DNA from: Glandiceps talaboti
Lineage: Eukaryota > Hemichordata > Enteropneusta > Spengelidae
Assembly (NCBI RefSeq): GCF_964340395.1
Contig: NC_135565.1
Coordinates: 12,114,242 to 12,176,241, forward strand
DNA: 62,000 nt
Direction of reading: 5' to 3'
Under the pieces are notes generated by a model. That model saw only the letters and a program-made list of their open reading frames with translations, made no database searches and was not told where the DNA came from. Positions 10,725-23,219 of the stretch are shown here, piece by piece (within the stretch, counting starts at the first letter, position 1; every line of letters begins with the position of its first letter). Both the position numbers and the translations under genes were made by a program.

Positions 10725-12911
10725 CTGGAAATGAAACAAATTGTCAGTTTTTAGTATGTGCAATACGTTATTTGTTCTTCAGTGTGGAACAAATCAGCAT
10801 TTCTTTTGTAGATCTAGAAGCACCCGTACTCAACTCTTTGTTTCTCATTGTAACAATTTAAAAATTGTTGGTCGGTCGGTTAAGCATTAAAAAACGTATA
10901 TGTAATTGTACATGTTTGTGATACTTTCATTTCAAGAATGTACTATTTAAATAAGTCTGAAGGAAACTTTGAACCATTTCTGTCATAAAGTTATCAAATT
11001 TCAGAGAATAAACGGTAATTTTCGCTCAGATACGCATTCGTGTGTTCTCAATCGTACAATCAGTGATTTTGTTATTTTTTACTAGTGCCGTAGAGGGCGC
11101 AATTTTAAAACCTTTTTCTATAGTGAAGATATATATAGGGTCGGTCAGGGTCATAACAAACATAGGCTTAAGTAAGGCCACCCTTAGCCTCATATACTCC
11201 TTTTCAAAACTAAAGATTTTTTTCTGATACCTAACTATATCATGAATTATATCATTGTTTACTGCGTCATTGTGGTCATATCGTTTTCGACACAATAAAC
11301 ACACAGACACAAGAGCAAGAACTAACGAAATGAAATAAAAACTATTACAAGAGGTATATATTGAAATGTAAATTATATACGATATCAATAACTATTACCG
11401 TAAATAAAAAGAATAATAAAGACAAAAACATGACCTTTGACCCGTGAGAGAACAACTTTTAAATTTAATTATGAATATCGCAATCTCCCTACAAAAGATG
11501 GCAACTAATTGTGATAAAATCAATTTTTCATTACCTAGATGTTATACACAGAATGAATCACATATCGTGTATGAGTTTATTTAGAATTGTTCGGTATAAT
11601 AAAAATATGTATACTAAAGTACATTTGCAAGTCAGTGAAAGGTTATGCACAAGCACATGTCACTTGCTGTTGACAGTTAACTTTAATATTCAACACCTCT
11701 AGGGAATAGGTTCATCTCAAGTGATGTTTACTTTGCAGAAGCACATACGAAATCAGTCATGGTGACTTGCCAAAACACTTTACAAAAACAAGACAGAACT
11801 AAGATTAAGAGTGTAACTCTATCAAAATATCCAGATGTTTTCTACAGTCATTAATTATCATTAAACTGTCAACTTGAATACATTCTGGTGTTATTACAAT
11901 AGTGCTTTATACTGGTAACAACGGTTGCCATGTGTTCAGAGATGCTCAGCTTTCAGTTCTGAGGCTCAGGAAGGTTTTACTAATTCTCTACAAAATATCA
12001 TGATACACAGCATCGCTTAGTTTCTATTAGTCATATAGTCATCCCTCATTAAGCAATACTTTCTGTAACGACGTAAAACTCCCTTTACCTGTGACCGAAT
12101 TACGACACTTTTGACTTGAAGAAATCAGCATTGTGTACTTGATAACTTATGCTACGACAAAGAATATTAACATACATAAACAATGGCGGCCTCCCTCATG
12201 TACTATCTGACCTATAAAATGTAATGTATAGTGTGTTGCTGACTTTCTGACACATATTATTGTGGTGTATAGTTTCATTACATGTCATGTGTTAAATAAT
12301 AAAGTTAATTCACTCTAATGACTAGGTAAAAACGTTAGAATAGTTCAGAATTTATAAGTCAAAATTGTTAAACGGTATAGCCCTACGTCATAAGAAATAA
12401 CCCCCAACAATATGTTTGGTGACTTAAATTGTGTGCGTATTACAGCGGAAGAAACTAAGCTGTGCAGAATCGACAGTCAGGACGGACATACTTAATCTAG
12501 CAGATGGTAATCTGTATACATTGTAATACAAATGTTGCACACGTCTGTCTCTTGCAGTCACAACTACCCCATCTGTGCATGATATATACCACACTCAGTG
12601 TACAATCTTAATACAATGCATGTTTTTGTTTTGACTTGTTTTGTAAAACTTATCACGGGGATACTCGGTGTCTTTAATGTTGTCCTTGTTTATTCATATA
12701 ATACACTTGAAAAGATACAACATATTGTATTATAATGTATATAAATTATGCGAGAGATAGACAATGCAACAATTCCTATCCATCCTGACAGTCGATTATG
12801 CACAGTTTAGTTTCTCCTGCTGTAAGTAATCAGCGTTTCTTCAATAAGAATAAAACTTTATAGTATTGAATTATATTTAATCATACCATGAACGAGCCGG
12901 GTTGAACAAAA

Positions 12912-13105
12912 ATGTGGAATATATACTCTGGGCGTTCTACGCCACGACAACGCGTGTCTATGTCATTGGCTCTGCTGTGTTCGTAGTATGAGTAAAAACC
13001 TTCAAACCTACCATTACTTTCTCTCATTTTAAGAGATATTACTGGCGATGGTATCATTATTATAATTCTCCAATATTTTCTTCATTATGTCAGAAACTAA
13101 ATACT
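12912..13105. repeat. Dispersed repeat copy B
   Basis: Diverged copy of the repeat at 106-325, same orientation, with shared blocks GTTCTACG, CTATGTCAT, ACCATTAC and ATTACTGGCGATGGTAT. The pair flanks nearly the whole MLKL-like gene. Confidence 0.6.
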
Positions 13106-13328
13106 AAACTGAATACCATACCTCTACATGTTTACATGCATACATTCTGACATAAGGTTCGTGAAAACACTACAATTTTATTTTTAGACTGGATTCCATT
13201 CTACTTCATTAACGTTTAGTTATGGACAGATCAACGTCTGCTTTTCAACTTTTGTCATCCTGCATAGTATTGAATTTAACACCGGGAGTGTCTATACACA
13301 AATAATTTCTCTCATCTGTCGATTTACC

Positions 13329-13500
<172 letters not shown>

Positions 13501-16500
13501 GCGTTTCTGTGTATAATTCCATACGTGCGACAGTGTGACTGTATACGGTTGCTTTTCAACGCAGTTGTCGGATGGTGTGTGCATGGTTGTCTTTGCCTAA
13601 TACCACGTTCAATTTACCAAAGACAACCGATCAATGGTTTGAGTGTGAATGTGTGAAAATAAGACATGGGGATATAGTTGTACAATGAATATCGTGAAGT
13701 CATCACCACAAAAAGAGCCATGATATTAATAGTTTATACTACTCAGCGCTCACGCGTCTTAGTGTACTAAACCTAGTTTTGGAAATGTGACTGTCGGTGG
13801 ATTTGCTACACTATAAGAACTGTATTATCTTTCACTTTTGCACCGTTGAATGGGTGTACGTTTGTATTCAGTTAACTATATTAAAAGTGTAGGAATGCCT
13901 ATGATTTTTATTTCAAGTGGCATTTGATTATTAGTACTGTACAGTAACAAAACAACTATCCAATGCACTAACAAGACACCTAAATTCATGACCTTGCATT
14001 CAAATTGGGCGACTGTGTTCTTTGTTCTTATCCAGAAGCGAATATCGCTTTGTTTTTTATTATAAATTCAGTTTTAGTTTCAGGACATGCTCACTCGAGC
14101 TTTAATACGAAACAATACAAAAGCCCTTTCTGTTCCGTTACATCTACTCATAGCGGAGGCCTCTGAGAACGTGACCAGCAAGGGATCTCGAGATAGAAAG
14201 CTAAAATAAGATATTCCAACGCCCATCATACCACACAAAGGACGAAACTTGAAACCGTGACGAATTGACGCCTCGTCTACTTAACCTTTTATGCTATACG
14301 TACTGACACCAGACAATAAACAGATCAAATGTCGTTTGGGTATATTAAAATATTACGGATAATTTACTCCCACCATACAGAAAACAATAATATTTCGTAA
14401 TAAAACACTAATCGAAACTCTACTTTTGAAACTACTCGTTCATTAAAGTTCTACTTTTGGAAAGGCTAGTTGTGTTTTGATTGCAGTAAGTAGCCTTGGT
14501 GTTAACAGGGCATACATGCACTATGTATTTGCTTTACATACGATATATAATACTTCATACTAATATTAAAACACACACAAAATTTAATGTATATCTAAAG
14601 GCGTCAAAACAACCATAAAAATATTCTATGCATCACCCACCTTCTATGTGGACGGATGTACTTTCAGTCCCCAATAGTTAAGGATGACATCGACAGCTAG
14701 CTAGGACGTCTAAGACCCTGGTTAGTTGTATCGTATGGCAAGTGATGTGATGCAACAACAGTTCGTCACCCTCATCAATCAACCAGACATATCTGCATGA
14801 ACGCACCGATAATATTACCATAAATATCCAAAATAATATTTCCCCGCGCTAAAATAAATTTGCATGGTTCCAAACACACCCAGTGTGTTGTTTTGTAATA
14901 TTTTTTAATTAAATTTTTTTTAAGCATAGAGCTGTTGAAGTTTGTCTAATAACACCAGTGTACTATTAATATTAAGGCCAATAACATCAGTAGGCATAAC
15001 GTCTGTGATACTCGGCTTTCAACGATGAGTCTGAGGCGTGGCAGGTTCTTTCCTCTTGTGACAAAGTTCCATCCGCGCGTTATTTTTATTTTTTGAGAAT
15101 ATGACCAAATCCATATAATCAAAAACACACAAACCTTTTTCTGAAAATGTACTTGAAGTGTGACCCGTTATCGCGTGTGTCTTTCCGCTAAAGCACGTCG
15201 TTACTGGATATAATATTACACACTTTCATCTGATATAGCTGTATGCATACCGTGGCCTCTGGTACGGAAAGGTTTCAGTTGTTGAGGAGTCTTGCTGCGT
15301 TCATTTGAAAACTTGTTTATCTGTCTAATATTTCGGTTTAGGGTTACGCTTTGAATTTTTCTCCGTCGCTTTTTGACATTCTGCATTTTTGTAGCATTAG
15401 AATAACCAGATTTATTTTCCAAAAAGGTGTCAATAGTTCAAACATGATGTATCAAATTAGTTTTACGAGGTCATTTTCAGTTTAATAGTTTGTTGATGAT
15501 GTAATTTGAAAATGAATGAGGAAAGGAGGCGTCTGATTGGTTGCGTAAATGTATGCATCAAGGGGCAAAATAGATATACTTACAAATGTTCCTTCAGTGC
15601 AGTAAAAGGTGTTTACCTATCTTTATCACGTGACTTATCTCACTTTCTCCTTCATAAATCTTACGTGATCAGAAAAAAATAAGAAGAATTACTTGACAGA
15701 TTTGAGAAAGCAACTTTGCCGTCAAACACTGACAAATTATCATTCTTTTGCTAATTAGGCTATACCCTATGTATATACATAGACACTCCACCGCTATAAC
15801 ACTCGACTGACATGACATGTCATGGCACTGATTTCTAATCCAAACGAAGTTTCCAAAGAGCACTCCCAGTGGCCAAAATACACGATATTTTGTTTTTCCA
15901 ATAACAGGAATATTAGGTATTTTAAGTTTAATTCACCATTCACTCTTTATGGTTAATAAAGTGTATGTAATAACAGTTTTTTTTTATTAATCCAAAGCAG
16001 TGTGAATGATAAGAAAGGTTAATGAAAGTAATGTTGACTAGCATCAATCGATTAAAATATGAAAGTGTAGTGTATAAAAGTTACAATCATGTTATAACTT
16101 TGTACAAACGAACCAGACACGTTAGAACAGCACAAGCGCTAGCTGCAACTGGGTCATTTTTTGCATCAAAGATGTAAAAAACGATCAATTGCTTATAAAA
16201 ATACATTGTACCTGTTAATTACTGGTCAAAATTATCTGCAGGTAGTGTAGTGGGAAGTTTAATTTTAAACAAAGGCTCGGCTTTGAATCTGTCACCATGT
16301 TAAAACTGTACTAGTTGTAACTATGGGGTATAATTTTTCGATCAGACAACCACAATATATTCACAGGAAATTGTTAAAATGCAAGTAATTAGACATTTTA
16401 CATGTTAATCAGTGGTTTATATTATCCGTAGGCATTCAGAAATTGGTTGAATACTGATCGCCGAGAGAGTAGAAAAAGGATATTTTACCCCTATTCTCAG

Positions 16501-17740
16501 AGGGTGATCTGAAAATGTACCTATTTTTTACGATTCCTCGGACCGAGATGGCCGACGAAAAACATCCCCTAACCATGAAATTTCTAATCAAGCATGTGTA
16601 CCAGCTTCGTCTCCGGGGTCCCTGATAAACCTAGGGTTGGCGCGTCATTGATATTTTTTGAGAGTCCATTGACTAAAATGTTGCTTAGTTCTTGTCGTAC
16701 CAGACGATATTATAATTTGGAAATATTGATTGATTAGACACTATAGTGTGGTGGAATGTTAGTGTAGACAAAACTAACATTTAGCGGTTCGCAAAAAAGC
16801 GTGAAAATGTTGTTCTGTCGGCATGGTTAATGTAGCTATGTTGAGCTTCGGAAAGGCGTTGTTATTTTGGATACAAATGGAGTAAAGTAAGTGACAATGT
16901 GACGCCATGTGACGCGACGTTGATGTGATCTCGGGTGGCAAGATTTTCATGAACATTGATTGAGGGGTTGGTATTTGATTGAGACACTCGTTTTGGGAAG
17001 GTATCCTTATAAGGGAATCTGGCCCCCCAGCAGAGACCAGACCCGAACCATGTGCTTTCTCGCCCCAGCATTCTCTTTCTTGCGGACTATGGTTGAATAA
17101 ACACGTACATCATGATCTACTGTCGGGGTGACTTATCCTACAGTTGTGTCTTTGGGGACTCCGATTGACGTACATGAAGACTATCTTGGTATCCAGAGTA
17201 GTAGAACTACTGGGATATTGGTACTGGTGTACTATTTGGGACTGGCAATGTTTGCTGGATGTTATAATATTGCAGATCGGTAGATCTAGTCTACACAGAG
17301 GCTGAACACGGTAGGAACTAGCGATTTGTGAACCGGGGTTAGCTACCGAACACATACTTCTCATTTCTTATAGTTATCCAAACCCCACCCGGTACCCAGG
17401 TTCACAACAATACAGTTGCGACATCAGTTGTTGGTCTGTTTGGTGTGGTGTTACTCGATATATCTGACATTTCGTGTTGTTGGAGAGAACCGACAGCGCA
17501 GTGTTGACGCTCTGCAGCTGACTGCCCGGAGAGTTGCTGTACTTGCTTGAATGCCAGCGCGCAGCGTGCAGTAGTTTATTAATCGCCGTGTTTCTCATAG
17601 AGTTATACAGTAACTATGCTTTGTCTTCTTTCCAACTATACTGTATAGTTTTACCTGTCTTTTCTGTCATGGTTTGGACTACGTTAGCAATCTTGTTTTC
17701 TCCCATTGGCGTTTTCTTATACCATGTGTACGATGACGGT

Positions 17741-17796
17741 GTGTAGTTTATCGATCGCCAAGTAGAATGTGTAGTTTATCGATCGCCTAGTAGAAC
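17741..17796 (+). repeat. 28-bp tandem doublet
   Basis: Two adjacent copies of a unit starting GTGTAGTTTATCGATCGCC, differing at a couple of positions. Confidence 0.75.
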
Positions 17797-17879
17797 GGGC
17801 TTTCTAGTGCGTTCATTTCCCGGGGACGACGGCTAACAAACTCTCCGTAGGTTTGAACAGAACTCGTAGCTTGGGTTTC

Positions 17880-17901
17880 GGGGGGGGGGGGGGGGGGGGG
17901 G
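17880..17901. repeat. Poly-G tract
   Basis: About 22 consecutive G residues, a candidate G-quadruplex or polymerase-slippage site. Exact length may be unreliable in the assembly. Confidence 0.9.
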
Positions 17902-18439
17902 TCGAAAATATATCGAGGTTAAACGATTTCGCCCTAGCTTGACCAAACCTTGTCTTGCTTTCCGACTCGTTGAATTCGAGGTATTCTTGACCACCTGCTC
18001 TCTTCTTCAGTTGAATGTCCCCAAACTTCAGGTCCCGATTTTCTTGACCTCAAACATATTGGTGTTGTTTAGCCACACTGTGTTGAATAGTGCCCTCTGG
18101 TGTTGACCTCCCAATTCTTCTCCATCATTATTTGTTCTTCTTCCTCTGTGATAATTTCAGCAGCCTTGGTTTTTTCCCGATTTAACTGCTAGACATTTCC
18201 GAGTTCTCTAAAAAAAAAAAAAAAAAAAAAGCTTTGTAATGTATGATCGAAGATGGGTATCCCTTATCCTGCAGGTACCGATCTATGCCCCGTTGGTAAC
18301 GTTTGGGCGCACTGTTCTCGACGCGAGAACAAGCTTCGGGAGCTGTGACGTCATTTACTGATGTTCGGCTATTCTGCCGAAGCTTGTTCTTGACCCGCGA
18401 ACACGACCCTCGTCTGCACCGGGAGCAGACGAGAACAAG

Positions 18440-18721
18440 ATGGCGGACAATGAAGGCGCCGAATTCAAAAAGTGAGATATTTTTTGTTAAAAGTGATGAA
18501 AAATCCCGACACTGGTATTAATTTTATTTACAAATGAGTTCAACTCTGACCTATCGTACTTTGACCTATGTTTTGATGTTGTTTTTTACAGGACAATGCC
18601 CTCTACTGCAACAAGTACGAGGTCTTTGGCTACAAGTAAGAAAGTTGAAACAAAGTATACATATGGCGGTAGCGTCTATACATTCATTTCAGATGAGGTC
18701 ACAGCTAAACGAATTGTCACA
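18440..18721 (+). CDS. 5' exons of an unrecognised transposon gene
   Basis: ATG at 18440 starts MADNEGAEFKK; exon 1 ends at 18471 before GTGAGA. An acceptor (TTTTTTACAG) at 18591 opens exon 2, which continues in phase (TMPSTATSTRSLATSKKVE, then YGGSVYTFISDEVTAKRIVT) to a possible donor GTACAC at 18722. Phase continuity supports a real gene start. No further exons found before the AT arrays. I do not recognise the product; it sits inside the left terminal repeat region, so an element-encoded protein is likely. Confidence 0.45.
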
Positions 18722-19374
18722 GGTACACCGTCCATACGTTTTTATTTGTCATGGTCTAAAATAACAGTAGTAGCTGTAGCGGTTTCGCTCCGTCGATCTC
18801 GTTGTGATTTTTGTAAATCCTATACGAAAATAAAGAAGTAAAACGAAAAATGTTTAGTGACAGTAACTAAAACAAAATAAAATATATAAAAAAAGTATTG
18901 TAAATTATAAATGAAAACAAGGTGCAATATTGTAGTCCTGCTTGCAGACGGTGCACGCGAAGGGACGACTTACTCCGTATGCGAGCAGGGCTACAGCTCG
19001 ATCTATAACTGATATACCTTCAGCTGAAATTGATGATCATAGTCAAGTTTCCAAGTTACATGGCATTAAAAATTTAAATACCTCTCGATTAGTATAGTAC
19101 CGGGGTAAGGAAACTTTGACGGCTACGCGTCTTTGAAGTTTTAATATATAGACAGAGCAGCTGTTATCTTAATTTATAGTTACGTTACATGTAACAACCA
19201 TGGCGTGTCGTAATATTGATATCACGTCAGGGTCAAGTGTATTTTTTTATTATTATTGTTGTTGTTGTTGTTGTTGTGGTTGTGGTTGTGCAAAGATATG
19301 AACTGTTCGATTGATGAGAGCCTTCTTGTCGTATAGTTTAGGAAAGAATATATGGTTTTACCTAGTACCTCCAT

Positions 19375-19375
<1 letters not shown>

Positions 19376-19452
<77 letters not shown>

Positions 19453-19504
19453 CGCTCTACTACCCGTATTGAGCACTTTTATGTGGTTTTATCTACATCC
19501 AGTC

Positions 19505-19580
<76 letters not shown>

Positions 19581-19722
19581 CATTTTTTTATTTTTTTTTT
19601 AAAGTGGCCACATACACTGATCCATAGATACATGCAAAACGGTACCACTGGCACTTTTTCCAAAAAAAAAATGATTTCAACATAACCAGAAATGCTATTA
19701 TATATAAATGTTGTAATTTTCT

Positions 19723-19809
<87 letters not shown>

Positions 19810-19923
19810 TAGTACTGGAACTCGGCCGAGTTACAACCAAGAGAGAGTTCCAGTACTACCAAAACTATTAAGCTCTGCCACTGCGGTGTAGAACACTGTC
19901 TTAGCAGATTGATACTCACCGGG

Positions 19924-19995
<72 letters not shown>
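19376..19995. repeat. Four (AT)n arrays
   Basis: Dinucleotide arrays at about 19376-19448, 19508-19579, 19727-19805 and 19924-19995, inside the TIR element. All nearby open frames of Ile-Tyr repeats are artefacts. Confidence 0.95.
19806..19862. repeat. Perfect 18-bp stem hairpin
   Basis: The left arm TTGGTAGTACTGGAACTC (19806-19823) is the exact reverse complement of 19845-19862, with a 21-base loop. It directly abuts an AT array, so it could extrude as a cruciform or be the remnant of a fold-back insertion. Confidence 0.9.
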
Positions 19996-19999
<4 letters not shown>

Positions 20000-20087
20000 T
20001 ATTTATTAAAATCATTAATCACATTTTTAATAATAAAAAATAAAATAAAACATTTTTACTTTCTTACTAAATATTAGGTTCACTACT

Positions 20088-20318
20088 TCAATTTATTAAG
20101 GAAATGTTTATTGGGACATGATGTCTCATTACTTTCCATTCTAGTGTTTGAATGATTGGGGTTTTTTTGGTAATTATTTCTTTCAGATCCTTAGTTTCTC
20201 GTCTGTTGAAACGTAAGGCGAGTACAACAGGCAGAATGTCATTTTCCACCACTTCGTCATCATCGTCCATAAATTCCCGCACAAACTCAGCTATCAGTGC
20301 TTGCATCAACACTGTCAT
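20088..20318 (-). CDS. Acidic transposon-borne open frame, unrecognised
   Basis: Starts ATG (MTVLMQALIAEFVREFMDDDD) about 125 bp inside the right terminal repeat and runs 76 codons. It has an acidic patch and then basic residues (LRFNRRETKDLKEIITKK). Placement mirrors the plus-strand gene at the other end. It may be the first exon of a transposase gene whose remainder was lost to the AT arrays. Confidence 0.4.
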   Translation of the reverse strand: MTVLMQALIAEFVREFMDDDDEVVENDILPVVLALRFNRRETKDLKEIITKKTPIIQTLEWKVMRHHVPINISLIN

Positions 20319-20621
20319 CTTTGTGTACGCACCAGAGCGAGGCTAAAGTCGTTTGGGCGACGAGTGTTGCAAAGGGCTTTCGCGTGTACTCGGAAGCCTG
20401 CCCCCGACGACGGTTCTCGTGTCAAGAACAGTGCGCCCAAACGCACCCAATGTGTCTGGTTCGTATTTTTTTTCTTGTTCCTGTTTTTGCCTTGTACCAA
20501 TAAAATACATAACCAGATTATTATTAAGCTCGGATGGTGAGATTTCTTATGTCGGTCGGGTTTCATTTGGTCGCATAATTTTGATCCATTCTACTAGCTG
20601 TTTGACAGCTGTATTTGTGCT

Positions 20622-20882
20622 TCAAACTGTGTTTTTCTTCTTTTGTTGATCTACAAACTCGTCCTGTTTGATCTCATTAAATTCAATATAACGTTGTTCT
20701 TCTGCTTGCCTATTTTGGAACTGTTGTTGATGTTGTAGCTGCTGTTCTTGTGGTTGCTGGGGCATATCATCATCGTCTCTACATAATATTGCAGCGAGTC
20801 TAAACAGCTCATGGAGGTCATCGTCATTAGCTGTGCATGCCATTGTGGAATGTGAGATGTGAAAACATTTTGCCATTTGCAT
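20622..20882 (-). CDS. Acidic/Gln-rich open frame, possibly transposon-derived
   Basis: 86 codons with starts at MQMAKCF and MACTANDDDLHELFRLAA, then a Gln-rich tract (PQQPQEQQLQHQQQFQNRQA). It lies just outside the right terminal repeat of the 18300-20443 element and next to Harbinger debris. Not recognised; could be the N-terminal part of a transposon accessory or transposase protein. Confidence 0.3.
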   Translation of the reverse strand: MQMAKCFHISHSTMACTANDDDLHELFRLAAILCRDDDDMPQQPQEQQLQHQQQFQNRQAEEQRYIEFNEIKQDEFVDQQKKKNTV

Positions 20883-21105
20883 TGCATTTGGGGATTTCTA
20901 ATTAACTTCACAACTTCAATGAATATATGAATATATCTTTTTTGACAATACAAAAAGTACTGAATACAATACTAATTACCTTAACATTAGAAATCATGTA
21001 TATATATAACAACAGATCCATTAAGTAAAAGACCACTAATAGCACATATCGATCTACAGTCTTGTCCATAATCATTAAATGTTATCACAGTCTGTCTTCC
21101 TACAG

Positions 21106-21620
21106 TCATTCAGCACTTGGTGAAACAGCTGCATCTGTCTGAAAATTCTGTAAAAATGGTGCATGAGAATTTACAGTCGGAGGGTAGTTGTAATTAGCAG
21201 GGTCATATATTGTTGGTTGTGTTCCTGGGTAAGGGTTTGAATATGGCAGCTCTGTATGAAGGCCAGTATTACTGGTAACAAATTGTGTTGGAGAATTATC
21301 AGAGCACATGTGCATCAACATTTCAGTTATTTTCATTTTTAGCGATAGCTTTTGCCCTGACATTCGAACAAGCGTTCAGTTCCTCTGCAGCACATTGGCC
21401 AAAGCGTCATCACCCGACGAGTGAAGTGCTGTGCGTCAATTTGCTATTATATCACACGCTGATGCCATACTTTGCAGAACATAAACCGTTTCATCTTTCC
21501 TTTTTCTCGGGACACACCGGTGTTAAACTACATCATCACTACTTCGTTTGTCCACAACTTCTGATTCTGTATCCGAGTTTCTCCTCTCTGAATCTGAATT
21601 CTGTAAATAGAAATGATGAT
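21106..21620 (-). pseudogene. Broken Harbinger-type accessory protein (MADF/Myb-like) C-terminus
   Basis: In shifting minus frames the region reads an acidic Ser/Asp/Glu stretch (NSDSERRNSDTESEVV), then PRKRKDETVYVLQSMASACD, then DDALANVLQR and a Pro/Tyr/Asn-rich tail ending at a stop near 21106. Several stops and frame changes interrupt it. The layout resembles the accessory DNA-binding protein of Harbinger elements, consistent with the transposase relic just to the right. Confidence 0.4.
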
Positions 21621-21894
21621 AATGACAAGACTTAACAAGTGTACAATCATCAAAAACATAATCCCCAACATCTTCATATGTTGAATCTTTATGATGATAT
21701 ATGAATACATTTGGTATTTAATAGTGTTGTGTATTATTGGAATACAGTATCTGACGTTGTCTAAGGTTTGGTTTGAAAAACCTGAGCATTAAAAAAGAGG
21801 GGGCCAAATGTAGAAGCCTCCCTCAGCTTGTCCGTTGGGACTAATAAACCTATATTGAATATTTCACATATAATATTACAATTTTCATTCTTTT

Positions 21895-22530
21895 CAGACT
21901 GCAAGTACAGCAGTGGAGTGGCATGATATCGCAAAATAATTTGAGCCCAGATGGAACTTACCCATCTGCATAGGTACCCTTGATGGCAAACATATAGTAA
22001 TACCACAGCCGATGAATAGTGGCACCACTTATGCTAATTACAAACATACTTTTAGTTTTGTGCTAATGGCCCAGGTTGATGCCCACTATAAACTCAATTA
22101 TGTAGATGTTGGCTTCCAGGGCCGACTTAGTGATGAAGGAGTGTACATCTAGCGTGTACACTCTTCTGCTATGGAAAATAATACATTAGAAATCCCAGGG
22201 CCAGCATCACTTCCCTGTACAAGCGGAAGGGTACCTTATATGATTGTAGGAGATGATGCCCTTCCATTAAAGCCAAATCTCATGAAACCCTACCCATTTC
22301 GTCAATTACCTTTAGAGAAGTTTGTGTATTTTAATATACACTATCTAGGGCAAGGATAGTAGTGGAGAATGCCCGTTTGGTATACTTGCCAACAGAATTC
22401 GCATTTTTCTTTCTCCAATCAATCTCCCCCAGAAACTGTACAAGTTGTAGTGTTAGCTTGTTCTGCTCTCCATAATTATCTAATGTCTCATTCAACAGCT
22501 AAATCCGTTTATACACCACTGGGGTCAGTC
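21895..22530 (+). pseudogene. PIF/Harbinger transposase (DDE_4-type nuclease) relic
   Basis: Across two frames one reads CIGTLDGKHIVIPQP, SGTTYANYKHTFSFVLMAQVD and VDVGFQGRLSDEGVY, then after a stop and frame change GRVPYMIVGDDALPLKPNLM, then VVENA and SALHNYL. These are the family landmarks: first Asp in DGKH, second in VGDD, Glu in VENA. An in-frame TAA precedes the DGKH block, so the gene is dead. Confidence 0.8.
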
Positions 22531-23219
22531 GACAAGAGTTGATACAACTGATCATGAGGTCATTGATGGCAGTTGGCATCAAAGGCCATATGGCACGATA
22601 GACCTCCAAAGAAGTGCACCAGCAAGAGCCACACAGCATGCAAAACAAGTGAGGGATACGCTCTGTGAATACTTCTATGGTGTTGGATCAGTAGCATGGC
22701 AACAAATAACAATTTGAAATCAATGATAAAACATAATGTGTATGAATTCTTTTCCTTTGCAGGAACCTGGTATTGAATCTCTATGTGGATCAATTGAGAG
22801 ATTGAATGTCCAAGCAGATCTAACCAGAGATGAAATTGTTGTGTTACTCCAGGCGTTCATGTTATGACACCACCTGTCTAAATTTACTGCATATACTGAA
22901 TCTCACATGTCCAAACATGTTTAAACTGTACATATTTGTTCATTTGTTTTTTTCCTTATGTTTTTTTCTCGGTTTTATGTACATTTTATGATTGTAGTGT
23001 ACAGTGCCTTGAGATGTCTTTTTACATGGAAGGCGTTTTTAAAGAAATAAATATTTTTATTATTATTATCATATCATATCTTTTCAAAAAGATCTTTGCT
23101 GACACTGATGTTTCTTTTGAGAAACACTTTTATTGTAGTCAATGCGCAACTTACATAGGCAAGAAAAAAATCAGAATTACCAACTGAATGTCCAGATTGC
23201 AATGCATTATTTTCTGTTG

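Larger units (their letters stand above)
18300..20443. mobile_element. DNA transposon with GC-rich terminal inverted repeats
   Basis: The left end starts CGTTTGGGCGCACTGTTCT and the right end finishes with its reverse complement; similarity continues for about 31 bp with a few mismatches. Just inside each end a gene starts and reads inward: plus strand from ATG 18440, minus strand from ATG 20318. Two genes in one TIR element would fit PIF/Harbinger or a similar superfamily, but no transposase motif is visible here and no target duplication is clear. The centre holds four AT arrays and a perfect hairpin, and may be partly deleted. Confidence 0.7.

Noticed and set aside
11026-11388. 120-codon membrane-like frame on the minus strand
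   Set aside because: One hydrophobic stretch in AT-rich DNA, no recognisable family and no clear exon borders.
16774-17598. Cluster of minus-strand frames of 60-84 codons
   Set aside because: Considered as exons or an LTR, but the frames overlap, lack motifs and no matching second LTR was seen.
19222-20015. Ile-Tyr repeat frames
   Set aside because: AT dinucleotide arrays.
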